A stretch of 60,000 nucleotides of DNA from NCBI GenBank assembly GCA_002633005.1, contig NMRA01000041.1, positions 751,294 through 811,293 of the forward strand, in the 5' to 3' direction. The position numbers and the translations under genes are program-made. The notes below the pieces were generated by a model. It had not been told where the DNA came from, ran no database searches, and worked only from the letters and a program-made list of their open reading frames with translations. Numbering within the stretch: the first letter of the stretch is position 1; every line of letters begins with the position of its first letter. This DNA is from Phoronis australis (Eukaryota > Phoronida > Phoronidae). This document shows, one piece after another, positions 25,701-37,700 of this stretch.

Positions 25701-28700
25701 AGATATCAAGGGAGTCAGTTGTTGTACTTGCACGTGATGCTGTTCAAATCTCTACAGCTCTTAGCTGTTGAGAGGGAACAAAAAAAGAGTTAATCGTCAT
25801 GATGCATAATGTTACAGAGTCTGGCACGACAACAGTGGCACCTCTCCTAGCTGGTTCTTTAGCCGCATGGTGGTTAAGGACTTGCAGACGGATGACCAGT
25901 TCTTCTTCATTGCTGACAAATGGCTGGCGGTGGAAGAAGAGGACGGCTTGGTAAGGCTGAGTTTGAGTCATACTGTGTAATTTTGATTTCCAGTACGGGT
26001 TTTCAAAAGTGTTGATTGTACGTAGGGAACTTTGTGTCCAAAAAGATCCTCTAGAGGACTTCTTAAAAGAAAAACTTACGAGAGTCTTTTGGCAGTGCTT
26101 TTAAGGTGTGTTGTAAGTTAGAGAAAAGTTTAACTTTGCCAGCAGCATGGATGCTAAGAGGTGAAATTTGAGGAAAATTCTGAGGTTAGCTAGTATTATT
26201 TTAATGATCGTTTTAAGGATGGAAAGTTGAGAATGTTGATTCATTACATTTTTCTGCATTTCCCTCAGATGGGCAAAAGGAGCCAGCAGTAGCCCCAATA
26301 TGGCAGCTCTTTTGGAATTCCTGGTATAGCTCTTTTAGAGAAATGGCTACCAACTGCATGGGACTTGTGACATTTAGCTAACGAATGAATTACATGTATT
26401 GCAGATTATGTTTTGTCCTTACTGTGGTCATCTTTCAGATTGACCGCATGGTACCTCTCGCCGGTCGGGAGGAGCTGACTAACTTCAACCATTTGTTCTG
26501 GACCAAGACAAAGAACGACTTCAGCGATGGTCACATCTGGTTCTCTGTGTTTGGCCGCCCAGTCAAGAGCACGTTCACGCGTTGCCAGCGTCTCACCTGC
26601 TGCATCTCTCTGCTCTTCTGCACCATGATGGCCAACATCTTCTTCTACGATACCGAAGACTCTTCGGCACCAGCTCAGGAGTTTGCCATCGGGCCGATTA
26701 CATTCACAATCCCGGCGTTATTGACGGGTATCTACAGCACCCTACTTGTGTTCCCGATTAATCTCATCATTGTAATGCTGTTCCGCTATGCCAAACCTCC
26801 GAAGACCAAGTGGCAGAAGGAGAAAGAGAAGGCTATCGCAGATGCTAAAAAAGCACTGAAGAGGAACCAGCTGACAGCAGAGGATGAGCTGCGCCAACAA
26901 AAAGAGTTCCTGGAGACGGGCGACCACAATAAGAGGCTGATGATGGGATCGCAGTCGGGCATCAGCTTCATTGATACGGAGAGTGGTGAGGCCAAGGTTG
27001 CGATGACAAATGCCAAGAAGAAGAAGAAGGGACCGTTCCGTCTGCCCCACTGGATCATCTACCCGGCCTATCTCCTTTGTCTGGCGTCATGCGGTACTGC
27101 GTTCTACTTCACGGTGGAAGTCGGTGGTGTGTTTGGTGCCAAAAAGTCCAATGAATGGATGGTGTCGTTTGTCATGTCAATTTTCCAATCTATCTTCTTG
27201 ACTCAGCCTCTCAAGGTGGGTTTCATTTGATTTGGAATTTGAACTCTTGTATAATGAGAAACATTGTTGTAAAACTAGTTATGAATTCCACCATCCCCAT
27301 TCACTGCTCTCACATTAGCCTCAAGACTAGTCACGAATTTGACCATCCCCATTCACTGCTCTCACATTAGCCTCAAGACTAGTCATGAATTTGACCATCC
27401 TCATTCACTGCTCTCACATTACCCTCAAGACTAGTCATGAATTTGACCATCCCCATTCACTGCTCTCACATTACCCTCAAGACTAGTCATGAATTAGACC
27501 ATCCCCATTCACTGCTCTTACATTGACCTTAAGACTAGTCATGAATTTGACCATCCCTGTCACATTAGCCTCAAGACTAGTCATGAATTAGACCATCCCC
27601 ATTCACTGCTATCATATTGGCCTCAAGAAAGAAAATATAGAGGCGTAATTTCAAAGAAAGAAATCAATGTAGAAGTTATTGCAGGCCGTGAATATATCTT
27701 CACATTCAAGTCAAATGTTGGCTTGTACCAGTTGTCTGACCAATACGCTATGTCCATTGTCTAAAAGTTGTCTTTATCCTTACAGTTGTTTTGGTGAGCT
27801 ATTTTTTTGTTTTTTTCCAACAGAACACGCATGTGCATGCATTTGTGTTAAGCTGCATCTGAATCCAATATTGAGCACCATATGCATTTTTGTGAAGCAT
27901 TCAAGCATATTTTTAGATAGCATGTCACTGAATGAAGGTGTTGACATACATGTTTTCAATTCAACATTAACTGATTTATTGAAACACGCACAATGCAAAC
28001 GGATGTCATACAAACTACATGCCCTTTTATGACATGTAAATAAGTACACGCCTCACATGCCGTCTAACACAGCACCATATTGTATTCCTCAAGATTGACT
28101 CTTTCTGTGGTGTCCTTGTACACAGGTGCTGGGTCTGGCCATGTTCTATGCACTAGTTATTAAAAAGCCTGAGGTGGAGGTTGATGACAGCATGGCTGAG
28201 CCAGGCCTAGGTAAGGGTGAAGAATACTTGCACAAGACGGAGAACAGTCAGTTGGGAGAGGAGGAGAGACAGTTCCGCAAGTCTCTGTCTAAATACAAGA
28301 ACATACCTGTACCACCTGATGAGGAGTACCTGAAGGCAGCCAAGGCACAGAGGTATGACTGACCACTGGTCAAAGGATGGGGGGACTGTACTGACAGCTG
28401 TTTAATGGGTTAGGTGACTATACAGACCACTGTTCAAATGATGAAGTGACAACTGACTGCTGGTCAAGCTTGTCAAGGAGTGCATGAGGTGACCATACTG
28501 GCCACTGGTCAAGGTATGAACTGACTTCTGACGACTGATCGAGGGCTAAGGTGACTATAGTTTCCACCAATCAAGTGGCGAGGTGACAGCTCATCGCTGA
28601 TCAAGTGATGATAACTGAGAAGTGATTTTTGATCAGTGGTCAAAGGTTGAGGTGACTAGTCAAGGGATGATGGGACTATATTGACAGCTGGTCATGGGAT

Positions 28701-31700
28701 GTTACTGTTGACAATGCTGATTAGTGGATGCAGAATGTTTCCAAAAAAGATTTTCTTGTACAGCAAAATTTTGTTGTAATAATTGCAACTAATCTTTTGA
28801 TGAGTTTTAATTTCATGTGGTTGCTTTGTGTATTTTATGTCAAGCTTTATAAAATACCCAAGAAGACCTGAATCTGTTGAAAAAAGTTGACTATAGTGTG
28901 TGTCCAAAAATTTATCTGAACCTGTATATTGCCCATACCTGTTGAAAACAATACACTGTGCAGAAATTTAAGATTATGTTGAAATTAATTGAGTCAGACA
29001 GTAACTATTGATGTCTGCCACTCGTATGACACGATTTGACCCCGCAAATAGCAGTAGAAGTGCACATCACAACGCTACGTAAATCTGGTCTAATAATTAT
29101 TATACTTTTTACAATTTCGGCATTTTAGTTTTATTTGAATTTGTGTGCAAAGTGTCAAAATGATGTCATATCAAACAACGGAATACTTTAGGTTAGTGTT
29201 GGTCCTTTGGTCAGGTCATTGAGCGTATCTCTGTTTGCACAGAATGAAGGAGCTAGCAATGCAGTCTATATTGATGGAGATTGCTGCCTATCTCTTCTTC
29301 CTTTACCTCCTCATGATGGTTGGCTATGGTAACCGAGACCCCTGGTCCAATACCTTCTACCAGTCCATCAGGAAGGAGTTTGCGGACGGGTCGTATTTCG
29401 ACTCTAAGGACATGGACTCGGTAGGTACTCCTAGAGGTTTTGGATGTGCTATAATCTTAGTTTGTTCTTTACGTTTGAGATATTTCATTTGGGCTTTTGC
29501 GCTGTGTTTCTTATGAGGAGCATGTGATTTGGGACTGTTGCTACAGTTGGTGATTCGGTCACATAGGTAAATTTCAACTTTAGAGAATTTTTGTTTAATT
29601 TGTAACCAGAAAACTGGCTTAATTGTGTAACTAAACACACCAGTCTCCAATGAGGTGCTGTCAAAACTAAGATTGCACAAAAACGTAGCATTTAGCATAA
29701 CAAAAAATGTATCGTTTAAAACTAGTCGGAATAAATGATAACAAATAACAGTTAAATGGGATACCACACATAGAGTTCTGTTGCACAGTATTAGAAATGT
29801 TAATGCTGATTTATTCGCATTTGTCGTTGTGCCTTTGTTTCTTAAGAATAGACATGGTGTTGTGCTGTTCATCATTGAAAAATGAAAATAACGTAAAGGT
29901 TAACCTTGACTCTGACTCTGAAAAGAATGTTAATTTAGTAAAGTTTATGCTGTGTCATTTTAGTGTCACTCTTCATGATATTCATTTCTGTTGCATCTTA
30001 CTATTCATTGTACCTGACTAGGAAGTTTTTGTTCTGAAACTTTTAACACACATTGTAATTACTTGGTGTACTGTTAAAAGCCTTAAGTTTACAGATGAGC
30101 CATTCTTTTATCTTTTTTAGTCGATAGTTTGCATTTTTACGAACTTACCGCGTCTGCTCATGTACGACCCACCATTATAATTAGTGATTAATCCTATCCA
30201 CAACCAACATCTGACATAAACACATTCCCATGTTTCGCACCTCTTCCTTTACAAGGCTATGTACCCCTGTTTCATTACCTTTTGCATGCTGTTTAAATGG
30301 AGAGTTAGGGTCAGTGATAAGTCTGCATTTACACTAATTCTTGTTTAAAAAACGTCACAAAGTTCGACATTTTGTTGAACACACCAACGGATGATATATT
30401 AAGTAAATAAGTGTTAGTCTGTACAGTATCTCAGTATTATGCCATGGAAGTAATACTCCACTTTACTCTGTAGGTTTCTGACTACCCCTCTTTCTGGGAG
30501 TGGACCGAGAGCACAATGATTCCTGCCGTTTATGGTGACACATGGTACAACGGGGAGGACTACTGGTTTCAGGTGGGCTTCTTTGCCGACAGGAATAACT
30601 ACCTGATGGGCATCCCCCGCATACGACAAGTGCGCAACAAGCCTCGTAAGTTACATGGAAGAGCCTACTTAAAGTTCTCTGGGTGGCGCTAGGTAACATT
30701 TCTCAGTCTATAAATGCAAGGATTCAGCTGTTCAAGTAGAACCCTTGGCCCTTGAACACCCCTTACTAGTAAACAGCTTTCTGTTTTAAATCTGTTGGTA
30801 ATATAAAGAAGACCTAGCCCCGGGGTCTAAGACTTTTACTGGAAATCCAACTCAAAATTATTTTTGGTATTTTCTTTACTTTGTGTGAACTCAGATAAGT
30901 GGGTATTATTCTATGCTCGAGTGCATTATGACTACTAACTTTATAAGCCCTAGTTTGTACTCGATGGCTCAAGCATTAAGACTAACTAAATTTCAGTTCA
31001 AAGCTTGAAAGTTTGAGTTGTACTTGAATTAGTAGAGGGGTCATCAAGTATAATCTCAGACTAGAAACTCATAAATTATGCGTAACTCATTAATATGTAC
31101 GTGAGCACAGACTGGCTGCTTATCTTGAGTTTGCACAAAAGTGGAATTATAGAAAATGGCAAAATTGTCTTGAATCCAAGTCATTTATGTAAGAGCCATA
31201 GGTTTGACCAGTTGTCATATAATGAGTTTGATAGTCAAACAAGTCAGCCAGCTATTTGTATGAAGACAATACAGCTAGGAACTGCTGTTTGTAAACTCAC
31301 ATACACCGTATAAACTCACACTGCTTGGGTTGTTCCACTCGCCACCCTGTTGTGAAACTAATATCAACATTTAGAGCTAACGAGAGGCAAGGGTGACTCC
31401 AAAATCTGGCAATCATTCGACACTCACCTTGCCTGTCACAGCCGTTTAAGTAAAAAACATGAACGTCATTTTGTTTCTTAATTCTCTGATACTTGTTAGA
31501 AACAAGACTATCATCGACTTGAAAACAGCTGAAAACAGCTTGTGAAACACGCATGCACCATTTGCTAAATTTTTTGCACCATCTTTTGGGGCATGATGAC
31601 AATTTTGTCGAAGCATTGCTCAGAAAGTTGACTTGCCAGTATATAAATTTTAAAGTACTCAATTTAGCAGCAGAATAAAATGGTAGAAAGGCAATTCTTT

Positions 31701-34700
31701 AGCTCCGGTAACTAAATAAAGTAAATTAGTTTACTCACGGAAGCATGTTGCTTTTCATGACATTAATTTTGTGTTAGATGTCATTTGACCAATTTTTACC
31801 CACCGAGGCTACAAAAAGGTTAGCTCCTTCAAAGTTAGACAAATACCCTGGAGAAAATCTCTTATGTGAACTTGCTTATGTGAAATCAGTCATGTGAACA
31901 CTGTCATTCTGTTGTAGACAACTGTCGTATGCCTGTGTACCGCTACGTGAAACACTGTCACAACGAATACGACATAGCAGCTGAAGACCAAGATAACTAC
32001 CGACAGAACTGGGTACCAGTCAATGAATCAAGTAAGTTCGACAGGCTTTTGGGAATCGGAGATGCATTTGTTGGAAGGGGAAGTGTTTGGGTAATAATTT
32101 TTTTCAAGATATTGTTTCGTCTCTAATCCTCAATGTTATGCGAATTTCTGTGATCATAACTGGTGAAACGTAATATTCGGTCAGAATATGGTACATCAAC
32201 TTCTTTGAAGCAGTTTTTACTGTACAGAAAGTGGTCCAATTAAAGGAAAAGTCATAATGATAATTTGGTATTTGACATCTTGAAAATGCTGCGGATGTGA
32301 GCAAACATTGTTTTATTAAGAAAGTTAACATAAGGCTCATTAGCAATGCATGTACAGAACAATGTTTAGTTATTCAAAACAAAGGAGGATTCCTTACCAC
32401 TCACCGCATAAACTTTTGTTTGAATTGTTTTCCCAGACCCTAGCGATGTCCCTGATGAAAGTTTTGAATACCGCAACAGCACTGACTTAGACGGGCTTCC
32501 TGTGTATGGTGAGATTGGTTACTATGGTGGTGGCGGGTACGTGGTGGAGTTGTCACGTGACAAAGACGTAGCCCTCAAAAAGCTGGCAAAGCTGAAGGAG
32601 GCCAACTGGATTGACCAGGACACACGTGCTGTATTCATCGAGTTTGTGGCCTACAACCCAGCGCTGAATCTGCACGGCATCTCTTTCATGGTGTTCGAGT
32701 TCCTCACAACTGGAGGTATCATTTGAAGGAAACACAGTTTCACTGTTTGAGTCATTTTTTCACTTTTCAAATGAAGGCTTCTATCATTGTGAATGTTTCA
32801 ACTTTCAAAATCATATTTGATGCTAGATACTGGCGCAGAACTTGAAAACGAAAATGGCATTGCTTAAGTGCCTTTGTGTGGCTTTCAAAGGAATGAAATT
32901 GATGCTGGCCATGCTTTTTTAGATGGTGAGGGCAGGTCTCAAAATGAGTTGGGGTACAGACCAGAACCAACTATTGAATATGCTTTTTGGCCTGACTAAG
33001 TTCCTAGAAATAGCTATACCTATTGTGTTGGTAGCACTTAGACAAACATTACTACCTACGGAGAAAATTGTTTTATTGCCATTAAATTGCGTGGTATTTT
33101 ATTGCAACTGGTTTTATGGTGGTGTGCAGGTCACGTAACTCACTTGCTTTCTACTTGCACAGCCATGTGGTGGTGTGGTCACGTAACTCACTTGCTTTCT
33201 ACTTGCACAGCCATCTATCCAGACTACCGCTTCTACATCATGCGTCTCGACCGTTATGTCGGCGCCGGAATGCTGGCGCTAATCATTGCTGAGCTCGGAG
33301 CTGCCATCTGGGCCATCTACGCGTTTGTGAGAGAGTTGAGGAAGATCAAGAGAGAGAAGGTTGCATATTTCAAGGTATACGTTATGACTTTGTCTCATTC
33401 ATTGGCTATTTGAGACAACACATTAGTCGAACGTGGGGAATTTGAAAACTTACCCAGTGGATGTTTACACCCTGTTTTCTTTTATCTCATGCAAATCTCA
33501 ACTTTCTGTCACCGGGCATGGGTTTCCTCTCTGGAAAACAACCGCATCAGTAGCTTGACCAAATTCCATATGATATAAATGTTCAAGATAAAATCTCAAA
33601 AGCGCTGTTACACTTTTCTAAATTATCTCTCCGTTTTTATTTTGTGCAACTTGAATGAATTTTGTATAAACAAATTAATCTTTAAAGTTCTGTTTTTTGC
33701 TAGCACCTCGTTAGTACAACATTTTGGAACAAAAGTGCATCAGGCATTATAGTATCTGAAAGTTTCTTGTGAATCCGATCAGCCATTTTTGAAATGTAAT
33801 GTTCTGAAGTTGGCCAAAATTAGACATATTTTTTTGAGGTCCTACCTACCCTTAACATATGGCTGTGTTTAAGGGCCACTCAATGTATCCTTTGGGTGAA
33901 GCATTAACTACACAAAAAGCAGCTGACAGAACCAAGTTAATATCCTTTTTGAAGGGAGTTTGTGTCCTTTTCATCTCAAGCAGAAAGTTTCTATGGACTA
34001 CATTACCTTGTGAAGCTGTCATGGCATCATTTGTCACTTAGCTCAGGGCCATGATGTCCAGCAGCTATGTTGAATTTTGTTTGATATTTTATCTGCATTA
34101 ATACTCATCATCCGTCAATCGAATCACGAGTAAAAGATTTTCAATAGCTATCTGTAACTTTCAATAGCTGTCTGTAACTTTCAATAGCTGTCTGTAACTT
34201 TCAATAGCTATCTGTAACTTTCAATAGCTGTCTGTAACTTTCAATAGCTGTCTGTAACTTTCAATTGCTGTCTGTAACTTTCAATAGCTATCTGTAACTT
34301 TCAATAGCTATCTGTAACATTCAATAGCTATCTGTAACTTTCAATAACTACATGTATCTGTAACTTTCATGTCATTCCAAGGAGCCAAACTAGATTGATG
34401 TTTTTGCAACAGTGGAGCAATTTTATTGTGTCAGGATAGTGCAGTATTCACAGTACATGCGAGCTGTTGAACTTCTTCCCTATACTCTCCTAGTTCTAAT
34501 CTTGTTTCCAGAAAGGCTAACCCTTTTATCCTCTTGACTGCATTTCTTCATTGTATACTCCTCACATGCATTTGTCCTGAAGGCTCACATCTCCAGTGCA
34601 CTGTGGGGCCCTTGACTGCAATGATTGAACAGTGAAAGAGTGATAGTGAATGTCTTGTTGTTGAATTTCAGGAATTCTGGAACATAGTGGAGTTTGGTGT

Positions 34701-37700
34701 GGCCATCATGATGTTGGTTGCCATAGTGATGTTCATCTACCGCTTCGTTCTTACTCAACTTGTACAGGCGAACTACAGGAGCGACAAAGTGGGCTTCGTT
34801 AACTTCCAGTACCCGGCCTCTTGGGATGAGGTGAGACATGACAAACATCTGCCATTGGGTGAATATTTCAGAAGACAGCCATTTTCAAAATATACTGATA
34901 ACAATTTGGTGTATCAATAAGGAGAATTCCTGGGTTTTTAGATGTTTTGGAAAATGTGAGGGCCTAAAAAGTTAGATATTAACCGGATATCATTTTTGGA
35001 AGAAATTCAGATAGTTGAAATTCACAGATTCCTGATGTGTCACAATTTGGTTGTTGATTTTTGTTCACAAATTGTGGTTAACTCCAAGGGACCCATAAAT
35101 TGCAATCACAGCACCTCTGAGTTGGACTCAGAAATGGAAACGCAGGTGTTGCTCAAACTATTGAGAGTGCTGTCGCTCACACTACTGAGACTGCAGTCGC
35201 TCACACAATTGAGAGTGTCACTCAGACACACTATTGGAGTGTCGCTCACTCTATTGAGAAAGGCGCTCAAACACGCAATTGAGTGACACCCTAGTCACGA
35301 GACATTGACAGCTGTCAGTTTTCAAAATGACTATGTTTTTATGACCACGGAAGTACATTTTATACCTGAATTGGTTGACTTGTGTCCAAGTCTTGTTCAA
35401 AATGTTTAAGCCAGATGTCCATCTATTTCAAATTGGCTCGATTTATGTGGTACCTCTTCACAGGGAATTTGTTACCCTTGGTTATTGTAAAATTACCAAA
35501 AAATAGTGGACAAAACTATCCATTTTTCAAAAATTACTTGTTGTGAATGGTCACAATTTCTCAAAACATTGTCATGGTATCTAAAACTTGAAAGTGGCAA
35601 AGCATTTATTTGTTATTTTACCATACCAAGTTTTTGAACACTCAGCTCAGTGTTTCTTTTTAAGAATTGATGACGTAGAATTTCTGAGCAGATGTAATAG
35701 TCTACATATCAATGCTCAGTATTTCTTTTGTTATAAATATGGTAGCCAGTTTCCTGATAAGTAATTTTAGGCTCTAACATTTGGCAAAACTGGAATTTTC
35801 CTTTAATGCCCTGAATAGGGAACTTTTATAGTCTATGGAATGTAAAAAATTAAGATAGCACCGATATCTGAAACTATATCATAAATAACCTTTAGGCTAA
35901 TTGTTTAGATTTCTTCCATAATTCTCACTAATTTCACACGAAAAACTAAATAGTTGTAGGCTTGGCTGTGCCAAATAAACTGAATACACAGACTTCACAG
36001 GACTTTCCTGTAGATGGAGTTACTATCGTCATGACAGGGAAACAGACTGTCTTCCTACCCTTAATGTGTACTGTATGGCTAAACCATGTTACCAAAGTTG
36101 CCTTTCCTTGCAGATTTATGGCTACTTGATTGCATTCATCATTTACATCAACACGACCAAATTCCTGAAGCTGTTGCGCTTCAACAAGAAGATGAATCAA
36201 GTGGGCATGACCATCAAGCAGGCAGCCAGCCCTATCATGTCCTTCCTCGTTGTTCTGGGCGTGATCTTCTTCGCTTACGCCGTCGCCTCATTCCTGATCT
36301 TTGGCCGTGTCCTCAAGTCATTCAGTTCCTTCATCGCCTCCAGCGAGACACTGTTCAGTATGATGTTGAGTAAGTGGATTTATTTGTCAGTCTTCTTGTT
36401 TATAACCATGGTAATAACCCGTAGAAAATTTGGAAAATGATGGAGTTGGTTGTATTAAAAATTTATTGACAATGAAAAAAAGGTTTTGAAAATCGTTGAA
36501 AAGTCATAAGATAAGTACGTAACAGCCTTCATTTTTCAAGTTGTATTGCAGGGTTCTGGAATTCAGTTTCATGCTTGGATACAATTGTTAGCAAAGTGGA
36601 CACATTATGGGTGGGAACAGTGAGGAATGGTGCAAGGGATAGCTACAGTGACATCACCTTTAGCTTATAACGTCGTGTTAGTTAAATGATGATGTTGACG
36701 TGATGTGATAAATGTAGTGTATCCTATGGACACAGTTTGAGTTATAAAACATACAGGTGGAGGCTGTTACGTTGAACTCGTTGCACAATCTTTCGTCACT
36801 CTATACGGATGCTTGTTAAGTCATTTAGCAGTCATGCTCAAAATCTCTTCCAAAGTTTGATGGAAAGGTCTCCAGTTCTTATGTATCCCACATTGGTCTT
36901 CCTGGAGTTTGGCAGTTGATGAATTCCGTAGCAGTCAGGGTCACGTGTGCACTTCTGCAAATTGTGTCATTCCCTTTGTCTTCCTCAACATCACTTGGAT
37001 AATAGTTGTGCTTAAAAGTTATAACTGTAAATATTTTGACTTGCATCACTTTGTTTTCTGCTGATGCCAGTCGCCTCATTTTAACTGAATGTTGCACATT
37101 TTCTTGTCCTCTGAGGCCCTCTCTTGGGCACATGGTTCTGCCAATCAGATGTAATCTCTACCTCTGTGTGTCCCAATCTCTCTCCCATCCTTCTTCCCTC
37201 CACTTAAATTGTCACATCCGCTAGTCATTCAGCTACACGTTGATGTTTCTTGCCTGTAGACAAGTTTGACTACCAAGAGTTGGAGACAGCCAACCCCGTG
37301 TTTGCGCCCATTGTCTTCATCTCGTTCGTCGTGTTCATGGTCTTCATGTTGGTCAACTTCCTGCTGACCATCATCCTTGAGGCATACGCCGTCGTGAAGA
37401 TGGAACTGGCTCGACAGGAGAACCAGTATGAGATGGTCGAGTTCATTGTCGGCCGCTTCAAGGGCATGATTGGGCTGACCTCAGGACCCCAGGTGGCACA
37501 GACAGACCAGCTAATGGACAGCCTTCAGAGTATGTATACACTCTCTAATGTTTTCTTCAGGTGTATTCAGTGTAGTGCATTGCATTGTGGGAAAGGTTGA
37601 AGTGTGATGTCATGGTCAAATTCATGCAGCTAATGTTCAGTGTACCATGGTCAAATTCATGTACTGAATGNATTCAGTTTCATGCTTGGATACAATTGTT

